From: JANOYJ01 sp963792485
Lineage (GTDB): Bacteria > Pseudomonadota > Alphaproteobacteria > Rhizobiales > Rhizobiaceae
NCBI GenBank assembly: GCA_963792485.1
Contig: CAWBWL010000007.1
Location: forward strand, 930,001 to 994,000
DNA length: 64,000 nt
Reading direction: 5' to 3'
In this document: piece after piece, positions 34,882 to 43,133 of the stretch
Position numbering within the stretch: position 1 is the first letter of the stretch
Layout of the letters: the number at the start of each line of letters is the position of its first letter
The notes under the pieces: generated by a model
What the model was told of the DNA's origin: nothing
Seen by the model: the letters and a program-made list of their open reading frames with translations, nothing else
Database searches by the model: none
Program-made: the position numbers and the translations under genes

Positions 34882-36309
34882 ATGGCGCTCGAAACGCCCG
34901 AGAAGAAGTCCGCAACCAAACGCCGCATTACCCCCAGACATGTCAGAAATCTTCAGGGCGTGAAAAACTGGAAGGAAGCCAAAGAATGGCTGTCCTGGCG
35001 CAATATCGAAGACATTGAGTGCATCACGCCCGATATAGCCGGTGTTCCCAAGGGCAAGATGATGCCCTCGTCGAAATTTACTTCCGAAACGTCCTTGGCC
35101 TTGCCCAACGCCGTCTTCCGCCAGACCATCTCCGGCGATTATCCCGATGAGAGCGGCGATTTCCGGCATGACCCGCTGGATTCGGATCTGAAACTCGTGC
35201 CCGATCTGTCCACTTTGACGGAAGTGCCGTGGGAGGAGGACCCGACCGCGCAGGTGATCTGCGACATCGTCGACGCCAAGGGCGGCCCTATTCCCTACAC
35301 GCCGCGCAATCTTTTGCGCTATGTGGTCAAGCTCTATGCCGACAGGGGCTGGACGCCGGTGGTCGCGCCGGAAATCGAATTTTACCTCGTGGCGCAGAAC
35401 ATTGATCCCGATCTTCCCCTGCAGGCCCCGCGCGGGCGCTCAGGGCGCTCGATTTCAGGCGGCCAAGGCTATTCGATCGCCGGCATCAACGAGTTCGACG
35501 AATTGGTGGATGACATCTACCATTTCTCCGAAAAACAGGGTCTTGAGATCGACACGCTGATCCATGAAGAAGGCCCCTCGCAGTTGGAGATAAACCTGCG
35601 CCATGGCGACCCATTGGCGCTGGCCGATCAGGTGTTCTTCTTCAAGCGCACCATCCGGGAAGCGGCGCTGAAGCATGACATGTATGCAACATTCATGGCC
35701 AAGCCCATGCAGGGCCTGCCGGGTTCGGCCATGCACATTCACCAATCGATCGTGAACAAGCGCACGGGCAAGAACATTTTCACCGCCGAGGACGGCAAGG
35801 AGACGCCGGAGTTTTTCCACTTCATCGGCGGCATGCAGCGCTATGTGCCCGCGCTCCTCGTCATGATGGCGCCCTATGTGAACTCCTACCGGCGCCTGAC
35901 GCCCGGAATGTCCGCGCCGGTCAACACCGCCTGGGGCTATGACAACCGCACCACAGCGTTCCGCGTGCCGCCCTCCTCGCCTGCCGGCCGCCGGGTGGAA
36001 AACCGCCTGCCCTCATCGGACGCCAACTCATACCTCGCCATCGCCGCTTCGCTCGCGGCGGGTTATCTGGGCATGGTCAACAAGATCAAGCCGACCGAGG
36101 CTTCCGGCGGCAATACTTATGGCGGCGGCGTGCAGCTGCCGCGCGGCCTGCTCGAAGGGCTGGCGCTGTTTGAGGCGGAGAAGGAATTCCGCACAGTGTT
36201 CGGCGACGAGTTCGTGGCGATTTACGCGGGCGTCAAGCGCGGCGAGTTCGAGACCTTCATGCAAGTGATCTCGCCATGGGAGCGCGAGTTTTTGTTGATG
36301 AATGTGTAA
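34882..36309 (+). CDS. Glutamine synthetase family protein, gamma-glutamylputrescine synthetase-like
   Basis: 475 residues. The catalytic domain has APEIEFYLVAQ, HEEGPSQLEINLRHGDPL, GSAMHIHQSI, and the arginine/ATP segment NTAWGYDNRTTAFRVPPSSP with RVENRLPSSDANSYLAIAAS. The N-terminal beta-grasp part (ECITPDIAGVPKGKMMPSSK) is of the GlnA-like/PuuA group rather than GlnA proper, which also would be controlled by a Tyr-adenylylation site not seen here. The next gene encodes a PuuB-like oxidase, so the pair fits glutamylation and oxidation of a polyamine or other amine. True nitrogen-assimilating GlnA is unlikely. Confidence 0.88.
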   Translation: MALETPEKKSATKRRITPRHVRNLQGVKNWKEAKEWLSWRNIEDIECITPDIAGVPKGKMMPSSKFTSETSLALPNAVFRQTISGDYPDESGDFRHDPLDSDLKLVPDLSTLTEVPWEEDPTAQVICDIVDAKGGPIPYTPRNLLRYVVKLYADRGWTPVVAPEIEFYLVAQNIDPDLPLQAPRGRSGRSISGGQGYSIAGINEFDELVDDIYHFSEKQGLEIDTLIHEEGPSQLEINLRHGDPLALADQVFFFKRTIREAALKHDMYATFMAKPMQGLPGSAMHIHQSIVNKRTGKNIFTAEDGKETPEFFHFIGGMQRYVPALLVMMAPYVNSYRRLTPGMSAPVNTAWGYDNRTTAFRVPPSSPAGRRVENRLPSSDANSYLAIAASLAAGYLGMVNKIKPTEASGGNTYGGGVQLPRGLLEGLALFEAEKEFRTVFGDEFVAIYAGVKRGEFETFMQVISPWEREFLLMNV

Positions 36310-36361
36310 GCTGGGGGATTAGCTTGAAACCTCGGCGCGCCCCATTCGCAGACGCCACAAG

Positions 36362-37648
36362 ATGACGGCCTATCAAAGCCCAATCTCGCCGGGCCGGTCC
36401 TGGTATGAGGATTCCGCCGGAGAGCGTCCGCGATACCCCGCACTGGAAACCTCCCTCTCCACCGATGTCCTCGTCATCGGCGGCGGTTTTACGGGCCTGT
36501 CCGCAGCCGCTCACCTTGCCAAAGCCGGCGTCTCAACCGTCCTTCTCGAACAGCACCGCTTCGGCGATGGCGCGTCGGGGCGCAATGGCGGGCAGCTTGG
36601 CACCGGGCAGCGCGCCTGGGTCGAAGAGCTGGAGCCGGAACTTGGCTTTGAGCGGACGAAAATCCTCTTCGATGTCGCCGAAGACGCCAAGGCGCATCTT
36701 TTGGGTTTCGCCAAGTCCCACGCCATCGATATCGACTACATGCCGGGCCAACTCTCCGTCATTCACAAGCCGTCCTACATCCCCGACTACAAGGCGCATC
36801 CTGAAGCCATGGCGCGCTATGGATATCATCATCTGACCTATATGGACGGCGCCGCGACCGCCCAGCGCACCGGATCAACCCGTTATCTCGGTGGCCTGCG
36901 CGATAGCGGCACAGGTCATATCCATCCGCTGAAACTGCTTATCGGCACGGCGAAAGTGGCGGCGCTGGCCGGGGCGAAGCTCTTTGAAAATTCGAAAGTC
37001 ACGTCCCTTAACACCAATGGCGGCAGGGTCACTGCGACGACCGCCAACGGAACCGTCACCGCCAAGAAAGCCCTTATCGCGCTCAACGCACATGGCGGCG
37101 ATCTCGAGCCGCAGTCGGCCGCCCATATCATGCCGATCGGCTCCTTCATCGGCGCCACCGAGCCTCTGCCTGCGGATACATCCGTCATCCCAGGCAGAGA
37201 GGCAGTCGATGATTCCCGTTTCGTCGTACGCTATTTCCGCAAGACCAGGGATAACCGGCTGCTGTTTGGCGGGCGGGAAGTCTATTCCGCCAATTCTCCG
37301 TCAGAGATCGAAAGCGGCGTGCGCCGCCAGATTGCGGAAGTCTATCCGCAACTGGCCGAAATCAAGCTTACCCATGCCTGGGGCGGCTATGTGGGCATCA
37401 CGCTGCCGCGCAAGCCTTTCGTGCGCGAGGTCATGCCGGATGTTACGTCAATTGGCGGGTTTTCCGGCCATGGCGTGATGCTGTCCAACTATACAGGGCG
37501 GCTTTATGCAGAAAGCGTGACAGGCAATTTCGACGGGCTGCGCCCGTTCAAGGACCTCAAAATCCCCGCCTTCCCCGGCGGGCGCAAATTCCGCGCTCCG
37601 CTGCTGTTCCTTGCGCTGAATTGGTATGCGCTGCGGGACCGGTTTTGA
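36362..37648 (+). CDS. FAD-dependent amine oxidoreductase, PuuB-like
   Basis: 428 residues. Preceded by YQSPISPGRSWYEDSAGERP, the N-terminal dinucleotide motif is VLVIGGGFTGLSAAAHLAKA with the DAO-type continuation FGDGASGRNGGQLGTGQR. The C-terminal half has NRLLFGGREVY, HAWGGYVGITLPRKPFV and GFSGHGVMLSNYTGRLYAE. This matches gamma-glutamylputrescine oxidoreductase (PuuB) and its paralogues. It is 52 bp downstream of the glutamine-synthetase-like gene. Substrate is inferred from that pairing only. Confidence 0.88.
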   Translation: MTAYQSPISPGRSWYEDSAGERPRYPALETSLSTDVLVIGGGFTGLSAAAHLAKAGVSTVLLEQHRFGDGASGRNGGQLGTGQRAWVEELEPELGFERTKILFDVAEDAKAHLLGFAKSHAIDIDYMPGQLSVIHKPSYIPDYKAHPEAMARYGYHHLTYMDGAATAQRTGSTRYLGGLRDSGTGHIHPLKLLIGTAKVAALAGAKLFENSKVTSLNTNGGRVTATTANGTVTAKKALIALNAHGGDLEPQSAAHIMPIGSFIGATEPLPADTSVIPGREAVDDSRFVVRYFRKTRDNRLLFGGREVYSANSPSEIESGVRRQIAEVYPQLAEIKLTHAWGGYVGITLPRKPFVREVMPDVTSIGGFSGHGVMLSNYTGRLYAESVTGNFDGLRPFKDLKIPAFPGGRKFRAPLLFLALNWYALRDRF

Positions 37649-37682
37649 CTTTTGATTGTTTTGTGTTACCATCTACACAATC

Positions 37683-37698
37683 GTCTAGATATCTAGAC
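37683..37698. promoter_or_regulatory. Palindromic operator candidate of vapBC
   Basis: GTCTAGATATCTAGAC is a perfect 16-bp palindrome 20 bp upstream of vapB. A weak promoter (TTGACT 37645-37650, TACCAT 37667-37672) precedes it. VapBC complexes typically repress through such palindromes. Confidence 0.7.
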
Positions 37699-37718
37699 AA
37701 AGGCTGCTGGAGACTGAA

Positions 37719-37961
37719 ATGGCAATCCATCTGCGCGAACCCAAGGCTGACTACGTTGTCCGCAAGCTTGCAGCGCGGCTGGGCGTTTCTTTGACTGATG
37801 CGATCCGCATTTCCGCGACCAATGAATTGAAACGGACGGAAAAACAGCAAGCCCCACTTGCGGTACGGCTTCGAAAAATTCAAGACAGGGTTGCGGCATA
37901 CAAGCCCACCGGCTTGAAAGCGGACAAGGCGTTTTTCGACGAACTGTCCGGTGATCTGTGA
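37719..37961 (+). CDS. vapB: VapB-type antitoxin (PSK transcription-factor family)
   Basis: 80 residues: MAIHLREPKADYVVRKLAAR, LGVSLTDAIRISATNELKRT, then a charged helical tail ending ADKAFFDELSGDL. The N-terminus is a DNA-binding fold of the Rv0623-like group and the C-terminus should fold against the toxin. TGGAG precedes the ATG. The stop overlaps the toxin start as GTGA, ensuring coupled expression. Confidence 0.9.
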   Translation: MAIHLREPKADYVVRKLAARLGVSLTDAIRISATNELKRTEKQQAPLAVRLRKIQDRVAAYKPTGLKADKAFFDELSGDL

Positions 37962-38359
37962 TCGTTGTCGACGCGTCGGCGCTTGTCGCAATCCTTTTGA
38001 GAGAGCCGGAAGCGGATGGCTTTGTGGCGATCCTCGAGGCCCAAAGCCCTGCATTCGCGTCCCCCACTTCCATCCTGGAATCAGTCGCCGCCCTGGTGCG
38101 CGAGCAGGGCTGTTCGGTCAGTGATGCGCGCGTCATCCTTGATGACATGATGAAAACGTCTGGCGTCGCAGTTGAACCTATTACCGTAGAGATGAGCGAA
38201 GCTGCAGTCACTGCCTTTGATCGTTACGGCAAAGGCCGCCATCCCGCAGGTCTAAATATGGGCGACTGCTATTCCTATGCGCTTGCCAAAATCCTGCGCC
38301 TGCCGCTTCTCTTCAAGGGCAACGATTTCAACCGGACGGATTTGGAGCCTGCGGCCTAA
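37958..38359 (+). CDS. vapC: VapC-type PIN-domain ribonuclease toxin
   Basis: 133 residues from the GTG at 37958. The PIN active site is complete: D in VVDASALVAIL (position 5), E in SPTSILESVAALV near residue 45, and the paired acidic LNMGDCYSYALAKIL and KGNDFNRTDL at the C-terminus. VapC toxins cut tRNA or rRNA when freed from VapB. Intact, so the module is probably active. Confidence 0.92.
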   Translation: MIVVDASALVAILLREPEADGFVAILEAQSPAFASPTSILESVAALVREQGCSVSDARVILDDMMKTSGVAVEPITVEMSEAAVTAFDRYGKGRHPAGLNMGDCYSYALAKILRLPLLFKGNDFNRTDLEPAA

Positions 38360-39120
38360 GCCGCCCCCGCCGCCCGCAGCCACACCCCGTCCAGCGCGCG
38401 CAGCTTCTGCGCGTCAAACCGCTCCGCCTCCTCCCAATAGCGCCCGGACTCCGACATATAGCCAAGTCCCGCCTCGGTCTCGCGGGCCGCGCGCAGGGCG
38501 CCGAAATCGGCCCGTGCATTCATGGCGCTGAGCTGGCGCAACAGGCCCCGCTGGTCCCAACTCGCCACCTCATCCAAATCATGCCGGTCAAACACCAGCC
38601 TTGAGCGGTCCTGCGCCGACAGATTGACGCAGAGGCACTCCTGCAGTGCGGCAAACAGCATCAGCCGGGCGGATTTTGCCTCAAGGCTCTGCAGCGTGAT
38701 GTCATCGCGCAAGGGATCGGCGGTTCCGTGACCGTAAAAATGCGTGCGCTTGGAGTCGTAGATCATGTCGCAGCCCAGAAACGCGAGCACATCCGGCCGC
38801 AATTCGCCAAGCGCCCAATAGCCTGCCGTGAACGCCATCGTGCCGCCGCCATAGACAAAGCCGCCAAAGCGGTTCTGCACCGGAACGTAATTTGCCGCAG
38901 TCACGATCGTCTGGCGCTGAAGGTCAATGGACACAGGCAGCCGGCCGGCGGGCAAATCTTCCGGATGGATCAGATAAGTCCAATCCTCGCGCACTTGCCA
39001 AGCATTGTTGATCGCAACAATGGCGTCAAACGGATGTGCTTTCCATGCGCGCGCCCGCACCGCATCCGGCCCGCTGCCGAGCACCAGCACTTTGCGAATA
39101 TCCTTGCTTGACTGTGCCAC
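38356..39120 (-). CDS. Uncharacterised Rossmann-like protein, possibly glycosyltransferase-related
   Basis: 254 residues starting MAQSSKDIRKVLVLGSGPDA. It has a beta-strand/loop start (VLVLGSGPDAVRARAW), AIVAINNAWQVREDWTYLIH, GGFVYGGGTMAFTAGYWALG, and LAFLGCDMIYDSKRTHFYGH. The V-x-N-N-A-W start and the G-C-D-M-x-Y-D...H-F-Y segment recall DUF115 or GT42/GT29 sialyltransferase-like folds, but this is only a fold-level impression. The C-terminal 90 residues are helical. Convergent with vapC by four bases. Function unknown. Confidence 0.7.
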   Translation of the reverse strand: MAQSSKDIRKVLVLGSGPDAVRARAWKAHPFDAIVAINNAWQVREDWTYLIHPEDLPAGRLPVSIDLQRQTIVTAANYVPVQNRFGGFVYGGGTMAFTAGYWALGELRPDVLAFLGCDMIYDSKRTHFYGHGTADPLRDDITLQSLEAKSARLMLFAALQECLCVNLSAQDRSRLVFDRHDLDEVASWDQRGLLRQLSAMNARADFGALRAARETEAGLGYMSESGRYWEEAERFDAQKLRALDGVWLRAAGAA

Positions 39121-39172
39121 GCTACGCCCCAGATGCCGTCAGCCCTGAAACATGATGCAGTGCAGCAAAAAA

Positions 39173-39673
39173 TCAATAGATATCGCAGCCCTCGTCGGTA
39201 ACGCGACGCAAAAGCCACTGCTTGTCGTCCGACTCGTAAATATCCACCGCCCCCGGGGCGATGTCTTCCGAGTCATAATTCGACGGATTGATGATCATGC
39301 CCTTGTTATAAACCTTGAGCCCGCCCTTCGCCTTTTCAATCAGGAACGAGCCGGCCTCCCATTCCGAAGGGCAGGTGAGAAAATCCTTCTTCGCCGTGCA
39401 ATAGCTCGACGCCGCATAATCAAACCGCGCGCCGTCGCCAAGGCGCTTGCGCAAATTCAACCCCAACTCCGCCCGTATCGTCCCATCCTCCTGCACTTCG
39501 GTTGAGAGCCTGATCTTCGCCACCCTCTGCAAAGGATGCGCCTTCAAATGCGCAGCATCGTAAATCCGCTCCCAGCAGGTGTTGCCGCCCCTGCCAGCAA
39601 GCTCGGTCTCAAGCGGATTGGCGAAAGCGGAAGATGCGAGGAGGGCGAGAGCGAAGGCAAAGCGAAGCCGCAT
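39173..39673 (-). CDS. Exported protein of unknown function
   Basis: 166 residues with a signal peptide (MRLRFAFALALLASSAFANP). The mature part has four cysteines (GGNTCWERIYD, SSYCTAKKDFLTCPSEWEAG, DEGCDIY), which pair plausibly as two disulfides. Central strands (TIRAELGLNLRKRLGDGARF) suggest a small beta-sandwich. No family recognised. The next gene upstream on the same strand (39756-40064) is another small exported Cys protein. Confidence 0.72.
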   Translation of the reverse strand: MRLRFAFALALLASSAFANPLETELAGRGGNTCWERIYDAAHLKAHPLQRVAKIRLSTEVQEDGTIRAELGLNLRKRLGDGARFDYAASSYCTAKKDFLTCPSEWEAGSFLIEKAKGGLKVYNKGMIINPSNYDSEDIAPGAVDIYESDDKQWLLRRVTDEGCDIY

Positions 39674-39755
39674 GGTGTTTTCCCCAAGTCAGATGCGCCC
39701 GGGGGAAGATTAGACCGCGAAAGGGAAGGGATCAAGCTGGGTCGGGCCGCTCGAT

Positions 39756-40064
39756 TCAGCACACTACCGGCTGGCAGAGCTTGATGTCGAAACGCGACTG
39801 ATCTTCCTGGCGGGAGACATCGAAACTGCGGCCGTCTTCACATTGCGCCTTTGCCTCAACCACACTGCGGCCGCCAAGCTGATACTCCCTGACATTGACC
39901 AGATACAGAAGCATGCAGGATTTGTCCTCCTGCAGCTGCTGCTCGATTTCGGGCAGCCACACTGGCGAATCGCCGGGCTGCGGCGGCGTATCCTGCGCGG
40001 ACAAGGGCGGGACGCACGCAATGAAGATGGCCGCGCACAGGCTGATTATGGTCTTGTGTCGCAC
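39756..40064 (-). CDS. Small exported protein of unknown function
   Basis: 102 residues with a signal peptide (MRHKTIISLCAAIFIACVPP, then LSAQD). The mature part is LPEIEQQLQEDKSCMLLYLV, EYQLGGRSVVEAKAQCEDGR, and it ends CQPVVC. Four cysteines in about 80 residues suggest a disulfide-bonded periplasmic protein. Similar in style to the protein at 39173-39673. No homologue recognised. Confidence 0.65.
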   Translation of the reverse strand: MRHKTIISLCAAIFIACVPPLSAQDTPPQPGDSPVWLPEIEQQLQEDKSCMLLYLVNVREYQLGGRSVVEAKAQCEDGRSFDVSRQEDQSRFDIKLCQPVVC

Positions 40065-40105
40065 CGGTCGTGCCTCCTCGCGGAACTGGATTTCCGGTCC
40101 GCTCC

Positions 40106-40160
40106 CTACTTCGCCAGTTGAACGATGGCTTTGATCTCAATCAATGCCGGCATTCCGGCC
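40106..40160 (-). pseudogene. Possible C-terminal remnant of a RidA-type gene
   Basis: In the 305-bp gap between the small exported protein and the nitroreductase gene, a short minus-strand frame reads AGMPALIEIKAIVQLAK before TAG (stop at 40106-40108). This is like the last strand and helix of RidA/YjgF proteins. Upstream no RidA sequence remains. Very short, so tentative. Nothing else was seen in this gap. Confidence 0.3.
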
Positions 40161-40369
40161 TGCGTCTAAGGGACAAAGGGTGGAGGGCTTCCCGTCTTTC
40201 GTCTTGCCCACACAGTCTTGATTCTGCGGTGTTCGGTTGGCGTTTGCGCCCCACTGGCCAACCGGGCGCCGCAGGATCATCTGCCGGTAAAACGGGCGCA
40301 CACGTCCACGAGGCCGCCCCGGCAAGGGCGCCCGCCGCCCATCCTCTTCTCTTCGACTGGAGTGACGCC

Positions 40370-41014
40370 ATGAACACGCTGACAAAATTCGCGCTCGGCA
40401 TGATGGGGCAGTTGCGCCCGCAACCCGCCAAGGGTGACGCGATGCAAAAGATCGCGCTGCCCGCTCCCCAGAAAGAGGGCGGCATGCCGCTGATGGAGGC
40501 GCTCGCGAAGCGCCGCTCGGCGCGGGAGTTCGCTCCAACCGAGCTTCCGCCGCAGATGCTCTCTGACCTGCTTTGGGCAGCCTATGGCGTCAACCGGCCG
40601 GACAATGGCCGCACCGCGCCATCGGCGATCAATGCCCAGGAGATCAATCTCTATGTGGCGCTGCCCTCCGGCGCCTATCATTACGACGCCGCCGCCAATG
40701 TGCTGAACCTGGTGGCCGCCAGCGACCTTCGGCGCATCACCGGTTACCAGGATTTTGTCGACGACGCGCCGCTCGACCTCGTCTTCGTCGCCGACTTCAG
40801 CCCGATGAAACTCGTCCCCGCCGCCCAGCGCGAAAGCTACGCCTCCGTCGCGGCGGGCGCCATATCGCAAAACATCTACCTGTTCGCCGCCAGCGCGGGC
40901 CTTGCCAGCGTCATCCGCGCCTGGATCGACCGCAACGCGATTGCCGACGCGCTGGGGCTGGACCATGACCGGCAGGTGCTGCTGTCGCAGACGGTGGGAT
41001 ATCCGAAAGGGTGA
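40370..41014 (+). CDS. Nitroreductase family protein
   Basis: 214 residues from MNTLTKFALGMMGQLRPQPA with TGGAGTG upstream; the longer frame from 40070 is not supported. FMN-binding signature: MEALAKRRSAREFAPTELPP, LSDLLWAAYGVNRPDNGRTA, then PSAINAQEINLYVAL. The C-terminus has VAAGAISQNIYLFAASAGLA and LSQTVGYPKG. This is the SagB-type/TbnA-like short nitroreductase group. No peptide-modification partners are nearby, so a role in RiPP synthesis is not supported. About 20 bp separate it from the next membrane protein. Confidence 0.9.
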   Translation: MNTLTKFALGMMGQLRPQPAKGDAMQKIALPAPQKEGGMPLMEALAKRRSAREFAPTELPPQMLSDLLWAAYGVNRPDNGRTAPSAINAQEINLYVALPSGAYHYDAAANVLNLVAASDLRRITGYQDFVDDAPLDLVFVADFSPMKLVPAAQRESYASVAAGAISQNIYLFAASAGLASVIRAWIDRNAIADALGLDHDRQVLLSQTVGYPKG

Positions 41015-41036
41015 GGAAACAGGCTGGAGGCAGTCA

Positions 41037-41717
41037 ATGGAAGACCTTATGGAACGGCAAACCGCTCAAAGGCCAGACATCTTGTTGTTCAAGCGGATCG
41101 GCGCAGGCATATCGATCATCGTCTTTCCCATCATGCTGCTCGCGGGCTTTGCGACGCACCCGAACATATTGAGTTTCGAGACCGTCTCAACTCTTGACGC
41201 GTGGATTGCGGAATGGCGCGGCAATTTCATGTTTCACTTCGGACATCTGCTGGTCCTGTTCGCGGTCCCCTTCATTATCGCCGCAACGGTCCGCTTCATG
41301 TCGGTGACAAAGAGCGGCGGCGTGCGGCTTGGGTTTATCGGCGGCGTTCTTGGCGTGTTCGGCGCTTTCATGCTGGCGGCCGACAAGGGCGCGCTGACGC
41401 TGGTTCTCACCGCATTTCAAACCCTGCCGGACGATCAATTCACGGCCAGCAACCCCGCGCTCCAGGCGCTTTTCAGCCGCGCGGGCTGGCTTTGGATCAC
41501 TTGGACCTACATCACGTTGCCGTTCGGGGTCATCCTTCAGACCATGGGAATGTTGAGAGAAAACACAATCCCCAAATGGCAAGGCTATTCCGCTATCTTG
41601 GGCCTTCTGCTTCTCATCAATCCGGATATTGAGATCATCAGTTCGGCAGGAGCCCTTCTGATGTGCGCAGGCTTCATCCCGCTCGGCCTGCGCGAGCTGT
41701 CCGGGCGGCTTCCGTGA
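41037..41717 (+). CDS. Polytopic membrane protein of unknown function
   Basis: 226 residues from MEDLMERQTAQRPDILLFKR. Six hydrophobic segments are visible (IGAGISIIVFPIMLLAGFAT, MFHFGHLLVLFAVPFIIAAT, GFIGGVLGVFGAFMLAADKG, LWITWTYITLPFGVILQTMG, GLLLLINPDIEIISSAGALL). The polar HFGHLL and DKGA segments might bind a ligand. Follows the nitroreductase gene by 22 bp. I do not recognise a family. Confidence 0.75.
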   Translation: MEDLMERQTAQRPDILLFKRIGAGISIIVFPIMLLAGFATHPNILSFETVSTLDAWIAEWRGNFMFHFGHLLVLFAVPFIIAATVRFMSVTKSGGVRLGFIGGVLGVFGAFMLAADKGALTLVLTAFQTLPDDQFTASNPALQALFSRAGWLWITWTYITLPFGVILQTMGMLRENTIPKWQGYSAILGLLLLINPDIEIISSAGALLMCAGFIPLGLRELSGRLP

Positions 41718-41835
41718 GTTCTCGGCTACAGGTTCAGGCGTCCATGGGTTAACAGTAGTTCGCACAAATCATGGTCCAAAAAGAGTCGCCCCGGACAAAA
41801 TGGAGACATGAGGCAAGTGGGCCCTGACTTGCCCC

Positions 41836-42961
41836 TCACCGCCGCCGCACCACCACGCTTCCCGCCGAATACCCCGCCCCAAACGAACAAATCACGCCCA
41901 AATCCCCGCTCCGCAGATCATCCGAATACTGCGAAAACGCGATGATGCTCCCGGCAGAGCTCGTGTTCGCATATTCCTGCAAAATGTTCGGCTGCTCGCC
42001 GGGCTCCGGCGTTCTGCCCAGCACTTTTGCGCCGATCAGATCGTTCATGCCCTTATTGGCCTGATGCAGCCAGAGGCGGGTAACGTCGGCTGCGCTGAGG
42101 CCCTCGCTCGCCAGATGCCCCTGAATCAGCTCGGCGACCATCGGCACGACCTGTTTGAACACCTTGCGCCCTTCCTGCTTGAACAGCATGTCGCGGCGGT
42201 CGTCCATGCCGCCCTCGCGGGTGCGGCGCAGGAAGCCGTTATTGTTGCGGATGTTGTTGGAGAATTCCGTGATGAGTTTGGTCGAAATGACCTCGAACTG
42301 ATTGGCGCTGCGCGCCAGGCTGTCGCGCTCAAGCACCATCGCAGTGCAGACATCGCCGAAGATGAAATGGCAGTCGCGGTCACGCCATTCCAGATGCGCC
42401 GAGCAGATTTCCGGGATTGACCACCAGGATGGCGCGGGTCGAGCCGGCGCGGATCATGTCGGCGGCGGCCTGTATGGCGAAGGTGGCGCATGAGCAGGCG
42501 ACATTCATGTCGAAGCCGAACCCCCTGACGCCGAGCGCGTTCTGCACTTCAATGGCAATCGCGGGGTAAGCGCGCTCATGGTTGGAGGCGGCGCAGATCA
42601 CCGCGTCAATGTCCGCCGCCGTGCGGCCGGCCTTTGCCAGCGCCTTCCCGGCCGCGTCCACCGCCATTTCAGCCATGACGCCAAGTTCCTCGTCGCCCCG
42701 CGTGGGCAGAACCGGATGCATCACGTCAATGTCGAGCACGCCGGATTTGTTGAGCACATGGCGGCGCTCAATGCCCGAGGCTTTGGCGATGAATTCTTCG
42801 GACGACATGGCGAGCGGCTCGCGCGCGCCCGAGGCGATGGCGGCGGCGTTGCGCTCGTTTTCCCGCGCTGCCCAGGCGTTGAATGCGGCCACGAGTTCGG
42901 CATTCGAAATGGTCTGTTCAGGCGTGAACACGCCCGTGCCGCTGATGACCGCCTTGTGCAT
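41836..42961 (-). CDS. Beta-ketoacyl-ACP synthase III-like enzyme, one +1 frame break
   Basis: The first frame from MHKAVISGTGVFTPEQTISN carries the N-terminal half to ILVVNP, including the catalytic Cys (C158 in MNVACSCATFAIQ). An extra base near 42413 separates it from the frame starting EICSAHLEWRDRDCHFIFGD, which holds His in RLWLHQANKGMNDLI and Asn in EYANTSSAGSIIAFS. All three residues of the Cys-His-Asn triad are therefore present. Corrected length is 374, longer than E. coli FabH because of an insert after residue 25 (AARENERNAAAIASG...), as in the FabH2-type proteins. It could make a special acyl chain rather than serve bulk lipid synthesis. Confidence 0.88.
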
Positions 42962-43104
42962 TGCGCGTTTCCCCGTGTATTTTTCTTGGCAGAGCCGCCA
43001 AAATTCTGTTTTGTCATTTCAACCACATTTGTCCATGCCAATCCACAGCGCAGATGCCGGTCATACGGAACAGGCTTGGCTTTTTTAAATCGATTAGATA
43101 ATAA

Positions 43105-43119
43105 TTCACTCGAAGTGAA
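43105..43119. promoter_or_regulatory. Inverted repeat in the zwf promoter
   Basis: TTCACT-CGA-AGTGAA, 15 bp upstream of the zwf ATG. A candidate promoter precedes it (TTGGCT 43076-43081, 17 bp, TAATAA 43099-43104), which would put the repeat at the transcription start, a repressor position. Confidence 0.5.
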
Positions 43120-43133
43120 ATAAGGGCATATCA

